Source: JAAYHC01 sp964483175
GTDB lineage: Bacteria; Bacillota; UBA5301
Direction of reading: 5' to 3'
Length of the DNA stretch: 22,287 nt
Assembly (NCBI GenBank): GCA_964483175.1
Contig: CAZAAT010000040.1
Coordinates: 1 to 22,287 of the forward strand
Of this stretch, positions 1 to 6,712 are shown one piece after another (the stretch's first letter is position 1; each line of letters starts with the position of its first letter). Under the pieces are notes generated by a model. It saw nothing but the letters and a program-made list of their open reading frames with translations, ran no database searches and was not told the origin of the DNA. The position numbers were made by a program, and so were the translations under genes.

Positions 1-1
1 A

Positions 2-460
2 AAACCCGTATCAACAGGTGGGCTATCCGTTTCGGCTTTAAAGACAATGACCTTCACCAATATTCTACGGTTAGTTGGGGTCATTTGGGTGCTGGGATTA
101 TCCATGATCGGTTCTCCGTTGATCTTGGTAGTGGTGTTTACCAGGGGGTTTATCCTTGGATTCACAATTGGGTTCATTGTTAAAAAACTCGGCCTAAAGG
201 GGGTCGCGATGTCTGTAGCGGCCCTGGTGCCCCAAAACCTTTTTTATATCCCGGCTATTATTATCATGAGTGTGGCAGGGGTAGCCTTCACCTTAAATTT
301 TCTAAAATCCTGGCGTCATCGGGATGATGGTATCTTCCCTCAATTTGTCGGTTATACGTTGGTCGCTTTCTTTTGCACTCTGCTCATGGCTGGAGGGGTT
401 CTTGTCGAGGGATATCTGACTCCAAATGTTATTACCTGGTTGCAAAGGATTTGGGGCTAA
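2..460 (+). CDS. spoIIM: Stage II sporulation protein M, N-terminus cut by window edge
   Basis: The frame is open from base 2 with no stop, so the gene enters from outside the window and the ATG at 47 is internal. The visible 153 residues are strongly hydrophobic, with about four membrane segments. They carry the SpoIIM-type stretches VIWVLGLSMIG, GFTIGFIV and LVPQNLFYIPA, which resemble the Bacillus subtilis protein. In that family SpoIIM is an integral membrane protein that anchors SpoIIP and SpoIID, the peptidoglycan-degrading machine that drives engulfment of the forespore. Placement just upstream of deoB and the spoIIA region agrees with the usual Bacillota order, although fur and xerD, which follow it in Bacillus, are missing. 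The full protein is normally about 200-215 residues, so roughly the first quarter lies outside. Confidence 0.88.
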   Translation, partial: KPVSTGGLSVSALKTMTFTNILRLVGVIWVLGLSMIGSPLILVVVFTRGFILGFTIGFIVKKLGLKGVAMSVAALVPQNLFYIPAIIIMSVAGVAFTLNFLKSWRHRDDGIFPQFVGYTLVAFFCTLLMAGGVLVEGYLTPNVITWLQRIWG

Positions 461-475
461 GAAAGGGTGGAAAAG

Positions 476-577
476 ATGATTGTTTTTAAAAGCATCAAAA
501 TCAATGGAAAATCCTTTATTTGGTGGTTAGTTGCGATCATCGCAATCGTCTTTGGGTTATACTTTGGTTTGCGCTAG
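476..577 (+). CDS. Small single-span membrane protein, unknown function
   Basis: This is a 33-codon ORF starting 15 bases after the spoIIM stop, with a purine-rich sequence (AAAGGGTGG, about 462-470) as a plausible ribosome binding site. The product has a short basic N-terminus (KSIKINGK) followed by one hydrophobic helix from about residue 14 to 32, ending in Arg. That is the layout of a one-pass membrane miniprotein. It sits where Bacillus has the small membrane gene yqzK, but I see no sequence similarity to it. It is probably co-transcribed with spoIIM. The coding call rests only on the RBS, position and hydrophobic profile, so a chance ORF cannot be excluded. Confidence 0.45.
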   Translation: MIVFKSIKINGKSFIWWLVAIIAIVFGLYFGLR

Positions 578-584
578 GAATAAT

Positions 585-619
585 TTGCCATAGCTCGGCA
601 CTAATGTTAATTTATTAGT
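585..619 (+). promoter_or_regulatory. Candidate deoB promoter with overlapping inverted repeat
   Basis: TTGCCA (585-590) and TAATTT (608-613) are spaced by 17 bases and could act as a vegetative -35/-10 pair; the -35 is good and the -10 weak. A perfect 6-bp inverted repeat, ACTAAT (600-605) and ATTAGT (614-619) with an 8-base centre, brackets the proposed -10 and would suit a dimeric repressor. The AT-rich context makes chance occurrence likely. The deoB ribosome binding site AGGAGG is at 660-665. Confidence 0.28.
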
Positions 620-672
620 AAGTAATCGCACACAATGTACTAGAGTCTGTCACTTGTGCAGGAGGCTGAGGT

Positions 673-1860
673 ATGGCTAACAAACGGGCTATTGTGATCG
701 TGTTGGATGGCGTGGGTATCGGTCAAGCACCTGATGCACATGCATACGGAGATAAGGGAGCGGCAACGTTACAACATGTACTGGAGGCATCAGCAAATCT
801 TACCCTGCCGAATCTTACCAACTTAGGATTAAAAAGGTTGCTTGACTGCTCGGAGCAACCAGATGAAATAATCCGCGAAACAGCCTTCGGTAAGATGATC
901 CAGCGATCAGCTGGTAAAGATACAACGACTGGTCATTGGGAACTCTCCGGATTGATTTTGGACAAACCATTTCCCACTTATCCTCAGGGATTTCCGCCTG
1001 AGATTATCGGCGAATTTACCAAACTGATTGGCCGCGATATTTTAGGTAACTACCCCGCTTCGGGTACTGAGATCATCGAAGAGCTTGGTCTAGAACACCT
1101 CCGGACCGGGTTTCCAATTGTTTATACATCTGCTGATAGTGTCTTTCAAATAGCTGCTCATGAAGAGGTTATTCCGCCTGAATTATTATACGATTATTGT
1201 CAGATTGCTCGCGATATCCTGCAGGGTCAGCATGCGGTGGGGAGAGTAATTGCCCGGCCATTTATTGGGCAGCCAGGCGGGTTTCAACGCACCCAGCGTA
1301 GGCGTGATTTTAGCCTAGAGCCGACTGGGATTACCGTTTTGGATCTGGTTGCAGGTAGTGGCCTGCAAGTTCATGGTGTCGGCAAGATTGATGATATTTT
1401 TGCCGGACGAGGACTGACCAGTGCCGTGCATACCAAAGATAATGCCGACGGAATGCGCGAAACTCTCAAATGGCTGCACCAAGAGAACCAGGAGGGTTTA
1501 ATCTTTGTTAATTTGGTAGATTTCGATACCAATTATGGACACCGTAATGATCTGCCAGGCTTTGCACAAGCTTTAACGGAGTTTGATGCTTTTGTCCCCA
1601 GCCTATTAGCTGAGCTTACTGGAGAAGATCTATTGATAATCACCGCAGATCACGGCTGTGACCCAGGATTTCCCGGTACTGATCATACACGGGAAATGGT
1701 TCCACTATTCGTGTACAACCCTTTAATTATGGGTCCGATAAACTTAGGGGTTCGTCAAACCTTTGCTGATGTGGCTGCGAGTGTGGCGGAATGGCTTAAT
1801 GTTGCTAAACCCGCCAATGGCGAGAGCTTTCTGGGTCAGTTGAAAGGGGTTAGAGGATGA
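673..1860 (+). CDS. deoB: Phosphopentomutase
   Basis: A 395-residue cytoplasmic enzyme of the alkaline phosphatase superfamily. It interconverts (deoxy)ribose 1-phosphate and (deoxy)ribose 5-phosphate and so feeds nucleoside sugars into central metabolism. Family motifs are in order: the metal-binding aspartate in VLDGVGIG (D12), the phosphate-accepting threonine region GKDTTTGHWE (81-90), the VDFDTNYGHR motif (282-291), ITADHG (323-328) and DHTRE (337-341). Length matches the family (about 390-395). The start is supported by AGGAGG at 660-665, seven bases before ATG. Its stop overlaps the pdp start as ATGA (1857-1860), so the two are translationally coupled. This makes sense because Pdp produces the sugar 1-phosphate that DeoB isomerises. 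Confidence 0.97.
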   Translation: MANKRAIVIVLDGVGIGQAPDAHAYGDKGAATLQHVLEASANLTLPNLTNLGLKRLLDCSEQPDEIIRETAFGKMIQRSAGKDTTTGHWELSGLILDKPFPTYPQGFPPEIIGEFTKLIGRDILGNYPASGTEIIEELGLEHLRTGFPIVYTSADSVFQIAAHEEVIPPELLYDYCQIARDILQGQHAVGRVIARPFIGQPGGFQRTQRRRDFSLEPTGITVLDLVAGSGLQVHGVGKIDDIFAGRGLTSAVHTKDNADGMRETLKWLHQENQEGLIFVNLVDFDTNYGHRNDLPGFAQALTEFDAFVPSLLAELTGEDLLIITADHGCDPGFPGTDHTREMVPLFVYNPLIMGPINLGVRQTFADVAASVAEWLNVAKPANGESFLGQLKGVRG

Positions 1861-3164
1861 ATCCGGTTGATCTGATTAAGAAAAAGCGTGATGGTCAGGA
1901 ACTAACTGCCGAGGAGATTCAGTTCTTCATTTCTGGTTTGGTCTCCGGTGAGTTTGCAGACTATCAGGCATCTGCTTTTTGCATGGCCGTTTTCTTTCAG
2001 GGCATGACTGCTGTCGAAACAGCAGAATTAACCATGGCTATGGCTGAATCAGGACAGATGGTAGATTTGTCCGCCATAGATGGTATTAAGGTGGACAAAC
2101 ATAGTACTGGCGGTGTTGCGGATACCACAACTCTAGTTTTAGCACCGCTGGTTGCCGCTGCCGGGGTACACGTAGCCAAGATGTCCGGGCGTGGACTTGG
2201 ACATACTGGTGGGACCATTGATAAACTAGAGTCAATCCCTGGTTTTCGCACGGAGTTATCGCGTGAGGAATTTATTGACTGCGTAAACACGGTGGGATTA
2301 TCCGTAATAGGGCAATCACACGATCTGGCCCCTGCCGATAAAATCTTGTATGCCCTCAGAGATGTTACAGCTACTATCGAAAGTATTCCATTAATCGCCA
2401 GTAGCATTATGTCCAAGAAGATTGCGGCTGGGGCTGACGGGATTGTACTCGATGTTAAAGTGGGCAAAGGGGCATTCATGAAAGATCTCACCTTGGCAAC
2501 TCAATTAGCCAAAACCATGGTTGAAATTGGCAAGACCGTCGGTCGCCAGACCATCGCTTGTCTTACCGATATGAATCAGCCTTTAGGTAAGGCCATCGGC
2601 AATTCGCTAGAAGTCCACGAGGCGATTAGGGTCCTCAAGGGTCAAGGACCGGAGCGACTACGCGAAGTCTGTCTTACTCTAGGAGCCCACATGCTGTTCT
2701 TGGCTTCAGGGCAGACAGTGAATCCTGACGAGGCTTACAAGATTTTAAAAGAAAAATTAGGTTCAGGAGAGGCTCTAGAGACCTTTTCCCGTTGGATTTA
2801 TGCCCAGGGTGGTCCGGCTGATTTAGCCGAGCGTCCAGAGCATTATCTCCCCCTGGCGCCGGAGTTGGTCGTTACAGCTACCACCGATGGCTGCATTACT
2901 GAGATAGACCCTCTCGCCCTCGGTTTAGTTGCACTTGAGTTAGGAGCAGGACGCAAACGCAAAGGAGATCCGATTGATCCTGGAGTGGGGATTCTGATGG
3001 AGGTTACTAGTGGAGTGACTGTTCAGCCTGGAGATATTCTGGCTCGAGTTTATGCTCGTAGACCTGAACAGGCCGAAGAGTCCGCGAAAAAGGTGCGAGA
3101 GGCACTAACCATCGGAAACACCGAATCCACGAGAAAACCCTTAATTTACCAGATCATCGCTTAG
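1857..3164 (+). CDS. pdp: Pyrimidine-nucleoside phosphorylase
   Basis: A 435-residue enzyme that phosphorolyses uridine, deoxyuridine and thymidine to the base plus (deoxy)ribose 1-phosphate. The phosphate and substrate residues are visible: KHSTGG (81-86), the family signature MSGRGLGHTGGTIDKLES (109-126), and the pyrimidine-binding set R168, S183 and K187 in ALRDV and ASSIMSKK. The C-terminal alpha/beta domain (about 335-435) is complete. The length and KHSTGGVADTTT stretch fit the Bacillota Pdp type better than E. coli DeoA, although function overlaps. It overlaps deoB by four bases, and its ATG follows GGGGTTAGAGG in the end of deoB. In Bacillus the equivalent position holds purine nucleoside phosphorylase; here only the pyrimidine enzyme is present. 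Confidence 0.95.
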   Translation: MNPVDLIKKKRDGQELTAEEIQFFISGLVSGEFADYQASAFCMAVFFQGMTAVETAELTMAMAESGQMVDLSAIDGIKVDKHSTGGVADTTTLVLAPLVAAAGVHVAKMSGRGLGHTGGTIDKLESIPGFRTELSREEFIDCVNTVGLSVIGQSHDLAPADKILYALRDVTATIESIPLIASSIMSKKIAAGADGIVLDVKVGKGAFMKDLTLATQLAKTMVEIGKTVGRQTIACLTDMNQPLGKAIGNSLEVHEAIRVLKGQGPERLREVCLTLGAHMLFLASGQTVNPDEAYKILKEKLGSGEALETFSRWIYAQGGPADLAERPEHYLPLAPELVVTATTDGCITEIDPLALGLVALELGAGRKRKGDPIDPGVGILMEVTSGVTVQPGDILARVYARRPEQAEESAKKVREALTIGNTESTRKPLIYQIIA

Positions 3165-3252
3165 TCAAGCGTTTGGGTTGACCGTATAATTCAAGACACC
3201 TGGCATACACTTATCATGAAGATTCCCGCCATCTATCAAAGGGGGTTTCAAC

Positions 3253-4419
3253 ATGATTAAGCGGTGTAGATTAGGTGTTTTATTGCTGCTTTTGGCGGTT
3301 GTACTTTTTTCCTTGCCAGTGAGTGCGGCCTCATTACCCATTAAAGCAAAATCAGCGATTTTAATGGAAGCACAGACCGGTGAGATCCTCTATGAGCATA
3401 ATCCGGATGAAAAGCTACCGATAGCCAGTGTAACAAAGATAATGACGATGGCCCTGGCTTTGGAGGCTTTACGCGATGAAAAAGTGACTATGGATGATGT
3501 GATCGTAGGGAGTTACTTGGCTAAATCGATGGGTGGAACCCAGATTTGGCTCGAAGAAGGCGAACAGATGTCCTTCCGGGATATGCTATATGCCGTGGCG
3601 GTAGGATCAGCCAATGATTGTGCAGTTGCCATCGCAGAGTACCTCGGCGGCTCCCTGGAGTCCTTTGCGGCTATTATGAACGAGAGAGCTGCGGAGCTTG
3701 GCATGACCAACACCAATTATGTTAATCCGACAGGTTTAGACGCTCCGGAGCACTATTCGACAGCACGCGATGTCGCCATCTTATCACGCTATGCATTAAC
3801 TTTACCTCAATTTACAACTTTAACCTCGACCTGGGAGTACTGGGTGCGCAAGGGAACACCGCAGGAGGTCTGGTTAACGACATTTAATAAACTCATCAAG
3901 CAATATCCGGGTTGTGATGGTTTGAAAACAGGGTATACCAGCAAAGCCGGTTACTGTTTATCAGCAACTGCTCAGCGCGATGGATTACGTTTGATTGCCG
4001 TAGTGTTAGGCGCTGATACCGCTCAAAACCGGACCAACTCGATAAAGGCCTTGTTGGATTATGGCTTTCAAATGTATAAGTCCGAAAAGCTGATCTCCAA
4101 AGGGGAGCCATTGGGTGATGTTCAGGTGCTACATGGCGTTGCCGACAAAGTTGAATTAAGTGCTGGAGAGGATTTGATCTTTCCGGTAAAGAGGGGGCAG
4201 AGCCTGGAATTAACTCGGGAAATCCAGGTTCCCGAGTATGCGGAGGCACCGATTAGTCAAGGAGATTATCTCGGAGATATTGTCTTTAAAGATCCGGCAG
4301 GCAATGTTGTAGCCAAAACCCAAATTGTAGCACAATCTTCGGTGGAAAGGGCCGGTTTCGTGAAGATCGTCGGCCAGACAATGCGGCAAATGCTCAAAGC
4401 ACTCTTCTTCAGAAACTAA
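3253..4419 (+). CDS. dacF: D-alanyl-D-alanine carboxypeptidase, PBP5/DacF type
   Basis: A 388-residue low-molecular-weight penicillin-binding protein that removes the terminal D-Ala from peptidoglycan stem peptides outside the cytoplasmic membrane. A signal peptide covers about residues 1-26 (cleavage after PVSA-A). The three active-site motifs are intact: SVTK with nucleophile S59 and K62, SAN at 119-121, and KTG at 225-227. The PBP5 C-terminal beta domain follows (about 275-360), then an amphipathic tail (about 366-388) that would hold it to the membrane. AAAGGGGGT (3238-3246) is a strong RBS six bases before the ATG. Position immediately upstream of spoIIAA matches Bacillus dacF, which is made in the forespore and helps set spore cortex cross-linking. 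I could not find a convincing forespore sigma promoter in the 88-base gap upstream. Confidence 0.93.
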   Translation: MIKRCRLGVLLLLLAVVLFSLPVSAASLPIKAKSAILMEAQTGEILYEHNPDEKLPIASVTKIMTMALALEALRDEKVTMDDVIVGSYLAKSMGGTQIWLEEGEQMSFRDMLYAVAVGSANDCAVAIAEYLGGSLESFAAIMNERAAELGMTNTNYVNPTGLDAPEHYSTARDVAILSRYALTLPQFTTLTSTWEYWVRKGTPQEVWLTTFNKLIKQYPGCDGLKTGYTSKAGYCLSATAQRDGLRLIAVVLGADTAQNRTNSIKALLDYGFQMYKSEKLISKGEPLGDVQVLHGVADKVELSAGEDLIFPVKRGQSLELTREIQVPEYAEAPISQGDYLGDIVFKDPAGNVVAKTQIVAQSSVERAGFVKIVGQTMRQMLKALFFRN

Positions 4420-4439
4420 TAACCTGTGCAGCAAATTTG

Positions 4440-4466
4440 GAAGGAATCCCCTTTGCAGTGTGGAAT
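4440..4466 (+). promoter_or_regulatory. Sigma-H promoter of the spoIIA operon
   Basis: The Bacillus sigma-H consensus RNAGGAWWW, 11-12 bases, RNNGAAT is matched by GAAGGAATC (4440-4448, 8 of 9), an 11-base spacer, and GTGGAAT (4460-4466, 7 of 7). The start would fall near 4473, about 25 bases before the spoIIAA ATG. In B. subtilis the spoIIA operon is transcribed by sigma-H at the onset of sporulation, so position and function agree. No good sigma-A pair competes here. Confidence 0.75.
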
Positions 4467-4489
4467 CTGAGAGTAAACCTGCAAAGGGG
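4448..4489 (+). repeat. Perfect 11-bp inverted repeat covering the spoIIAA ribosome binding site
   Basis: CCCCTTTGCAG (4448-4458) is the exact reverse complement of CTGCAAAGGGG (4479-4489), with a 20-base loop. The right arm contains the spoIIAA Shine-Dalgarno AAAGGGGG (4483-4490). The left arm covers the last base of the proposed sigma-H -35 and most of the spacer, upstream of the predicted start site. Only RNA reading in from dacF would contain both arms and fold. There is no T-run after the right arm, so it is not a standard terminator. Confidence 0.7.
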
Positions 4490-4497
4490 GAAACTCG

Positions 4498-4836
4498 ATG
4501 AAGTTGCAGCTAGAAAAGATTGGGCGGACTCTGGTTGCCCGCATCAGCGGTGACCTTGATTTAGAGTCCGCTTCGCTTTTTCGAGAAAAGATCGATGAGG
4601 CACTGCTTGAATACGAAATGATTAATAGATTAGTGCTTAATCTAGCCGAAGTTGACTTTGTAGATAGCTCAGGCTTGGGCGTGATTCTCGGTCGCTATAA
4701 GAAGATTCGTTCGCGCATGGGTTCAATGTTTCTCGTTCAAGTCAATCCCAGTGTTAGCAAGGTATTTGAGCTCAGCGGACTGTTTAAAATCATTCCAGCT
4801 AAAGATTCTGAGCAGGAAGCTTTACAGTCAAGCTAG
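4498..4836 (+). CDS. spoIIAA: Anti-sigma F factor antagonist
   Basis: A 112-residue STAS-domain protein. In its unphosphorylated form it binds SpoIIAB and releases sigma-F in the forespore; SpoIIAB inactivates it by phosphorylating a serine. The phosphorylation site is visible as DFVDSSGLGVILGRYK, with S58 the expected target, matching B. subtilis S58. Length is close to the family (about 115). AAAGGGGG at 4483-4490 lies seven bases before the ATG and is buried in an inverted repeat. It is the first gene of the spoIIA operon, with the sigma-H promoter just upstream and spoIIAB 11 bases downstream. Confidence 0.96.
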   Translation: MKLQLEKIGRTLVARISGDLDLESASLFREKIDEALLEYEMINRLVLNLAEVDFVDSSGLGVILGRYKKIRSRMGSMFLVQVNPSVSKVFELSGLFKIIPAKDSEQEALQSS

Positions 4837-4847
4837 GAGGACCTACT

Positions 4848-5330
4848 ATGCCTGAACAATCCGAAAGCCGCCCCGACAACTTTGTCCAGCTAACTTTCTT
4901 GTCTAAACCTGAGAATGTAGCTTTTGCTCGGGTTGCTATTGCCGCTTTTGCCGCCCAGTTACCTTTCACCTTAGAGGAGATTGACGAGATTAAGGTGGCG
5001 ACCAGTGAGGCGGTTTCAAATTGCGTTATTCATGGATATCCTGATAGTCTCGGCATCGTGAGCCTTAAAGCCGACCTAGTCGATGGCATGCTGCGTCTAG
5101 AGGTTAAAGATGATGGAGTTGGTATTGCCGATTTGGCGGCAGCAAAGGAGCCTACGTTTTCAACTGACCCTGAAAGGATGGGCCTTGGTCTAGTATTCAT
5201 GGAGTCGTTCATGGATGAGATGCAGATTGAGTCAGAGCCGGGTCGGGGGACTATTGTAGTGATGACCAAACGTCCGACAAGTTCCGGCCAGGAGAATGTA
5301 CATGCCCAGCAGCCAGACCATGAATTATGA
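4848..5330 (+). CDS. spoIIAB: Anti-sigma F factor, serine kinase
   Basis: A GHKL-fold protein kinase that binds and inhibits sigma-F and phosphorylates SpoIIAA with ATP. The N-box is SEAVSNCVIHGY (53-64, with E54 and N58), the G1 box DDGVGIAD (88-95), and the G2 region ERMGLGLVFMESFMD (109-123). The usual family length is about 146; this one is 160 because of a polar tail (from about residue 144) that runs over the start of sigF. The ATG follows AGGAGG (4835-4840) by seven bases. That RBS overlaps the spoIIAA stop codon, so the two are probably made in a fixed ratio. The sigF start lies inside the end of this gene, again suggesting coupling. Confidence 0.96.
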   Translation: MPEQSESRPDNFVQLTFLSKPENVAFARVAIAAFAAQLPFTLEEIDEIKVATSEAVSNCVIHGYPDSLGIVSLKADLVDGMLRLEVKDDGVGIADLAAAKEPTFSTDPERMGLGLVFMESFMDEMQIESEPGRGTIVVMTKRPTSSGQENVHAQQPDHEL

Positions 5331-6084
5331 CACCCGCTCTATTTTGGCAACTGCACCGCTAAGCGTCGAAAAATTAAATAGTTTGCTTGCCAAGGCTAAA
5401 CAAGGTGACCTGGAGGCGCGAGACCAGGTGGTGCAGGCAAATTTGCGGTTAGTAGCCTCAGTTACCAAGCGATTTCTTAGCTTTGGATACGAATTCGATG
5501 ACCTATTCCAAATAGGTTGTTTTGGCTTGCTTAAAGCGATCGAGCGATTTGATTTCGAGCGTGGCTTGATGTTTTCGACCTATGCAGTACCACTAATTAT
5601 TGGGGAAATTCGCAGTTTTATTCGTGATGATGGTCCGGTCAAAATTAGCCGTAGTATTAAGGAACGTTTCTTGAAGGTCGAAGCAGTTAGACGCAAATAT
5701 GTCAATGAACACGGGGAAGATCCATCCCTTGCTGAGCTGGCTAACCTCACGGGAATCAGCGCTGAAGAGTTGGTCGTCGTCTTAGATGTATCCGCTAAGC
5801 CTGTCTCTTTGGATGAAACCATCTACGAAGGTGATGGCCGGGCAGTTACCAGACAGGAGACAATCCCGTCTCCCGAGAGTAGGTTGGATCAGCTGACCGA
5901 TAAATTGACCTTAGAAAAGGCCATCAGAGATTTACCGGAACGAGAACGCCAAATTTTACTTCTGCGTTATATCCAAAAGTATTCCCAAACTCAGATCGCT
6001 GAACGGTTCGGAATCTCACAAGTACATGTTTCCCGACTGCTCCGTAAGGCATTAAAACAAGCCCAACAAGCTCTGGAGTCCTAA
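5302..6084 (+). CDS. sigF: RNA polymerase sigma-F, early forespore sigma factor
   Basis: A 260-residue sigma-70 family factor (Bacillus sigma-F is 255). Region 2 spans about 37-107, including FDDLFQIGCFGLLKAIERFD and the -10-contacting FSTYAVPLIIGEIR. Region 3 spans about 116-190, and region 4 about 205-256 with the helix-turn-helix QTQIAERFGISQVHVSRLLR. I chose the ATG at 5302 because AGGAG (5290-5294) lies seven bases before it; the in-frame ATG at 5296 is only one base from that sequence. The gene overlaps spoIIAB by 29 bases. Sigma-F is held by SpoIIAB until SpoIIAA frees it in the forespore. Downstream comes a terminator-like hairpin and spmA rather than the spoVA operon found in Bacillus. 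Confidence 0.95.
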   Translation: MPSSQTMNYDTRSILATAPLSVEKLNSLLAKAKQGDLEARDQVVQANLRLVASVTKRFLSFGYEFDDLFQIGCFGLLKAIERFDFERGLMFSTYAVPLIIGEIRSFIRDDGPVKISRSIKERFLKVEAVRRKYVNEHGEDPSLAELANLTGISAEELVVVLDVSAKPVSLDETIYEGDGRAVTRQETIPSPESRLDQLTDKLTLEKAIRDLPERERQILLLRYIQKYSQTQIAERFGISQVHVSRLLRKALKQAQQALES

Positions 6085-6085
6085 G

Positions 6086-6126
6086 AACCTCCCTATTGAT
6101 CATAAACATGACCGGGAGGTTTTTTT
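6086..6126 (+). terminator. Terminator-like hairpin that contains the spmA ribosome binding site
   Basis: AACCTCCC (6086-6093) pairs perfectly with GGGAGGTT (6114-6121) around a 20-base loop that can form a further 4-bp stem (TCAT 6100-6103 with ATGA 6108-6111). The sequence continues with T through 6126, seven in a row from 6120, and then the spmA ATG at 6127. The right arm GGGAGG is also the spmA Shine-Dalgarno. The same element could therefore end the spoIIA transcript or hide the spmA start. Confidence 0.6.
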
Positions 6127-6711
6127 ATGGTTAATACTTTATGGATTGGGATGGTCTTAGGGGGCATTCTATATGCTGTTTATGCTGGAACCCTAGCCGA
6201 GCTTACCCCGGCGATTTTCGGGGCTGCCGAGACAGCGGTTCAGCTGATCTTGGGGATGCTCGGGGTAATGGCTTTTTGGCTGGGTATGGCGAAAGTAATG
6301 GAGAAAAGCGGGATAATGCATCTAGTCGTCCGGATATTACAACCGATAATCAGGCCAATCTTCCCGTCAATTCCGCGTTCACATCCCGCAATGGGCTCAA
6401 TCTTATTGAATATCACAGCTAATCTGCTTGGGTTAGGGAATGCAGCTACACCACTAGGTTTAGCAGCAATGAAACAATTGCAGACCTTAAATCCGTGGCC
6501 ACGGGAGGCTAGCGATGCGATGTGCACATTTCTTGCCCTAAATACTTCGTGCATTACCTTGATTCCAAGTACGGTGTTAGCGGTACGGGCAGCTAGTGGG
6601 GCTGCAAAACCTACAGATATTATTGGAACAACGATTATCGCGACGCTCGTAGCTACCGTCGTTGCTCTAATACTGGATCGCCTCTTAAGGAAGGCGAGAA
6701 GGAGCAGATGA
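6127..6711 (+). CDS. spmA: Spore maturation protein A
   Basis: A 194-residue integral membrane protein with the nucleoside-recognition (Gate) type fold; Bacillus SpmA is nearly the same length. About four to five hydrophobic helices are visible, around residues 3-22, 32-56, 90-112, 135-155 and 165-185. The family stretch PSIPRSHPAMGSILLN (79-94), followed by NLLGLGNAATPLGL (98-111), is present. In Bacillus, SpmA and SpmB are needed for proper dehydration of the spore core; the transported substrate is not established. The ATG is preceded by GGGAGG and a spacer of seven Ts. It ends one base before spmB starts, so the two form a unit. Confidence 0.93.
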   Translation: MVNTLWIGMVLGGILYAVYAGTLAELTPAIFGAAETAVQLILGMLGVMAFWLGMAKVMEKSGIMHLVVRILQPIIRPIFPSIPRSHPAMGSILLNITANLLGLGNAATPLGLAAMKQLQTLNPWPREASDAMCTFLALNTSCITLIPSTVLAVRAASGAAKPTDIIGTTIIATLVATVVALILDRLLRKARRSR

Positions 6712-6712
6712 G

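Noticed and set aside
3184..3212. Possible sigma-F or sigma-G promoter before dacF (GTATA, 15 bases, CATACAC)
   Set aside because: The -10 match is poor for both forespore factors and the spacing is short for sigma-G. Expected by analogy with Bacillus but not supported.
5296..5301. ATG 5296 as start of sigF
   Set aside because: AGGAG ends only one base before it; ATG 5302 has a spacing of seven bases.
6678..6697. Small hairpin before the spmB RBS
   Set aside because: Lies in spmA codons, does not cover the RBS, and a 6-bp stem is expected by chance.
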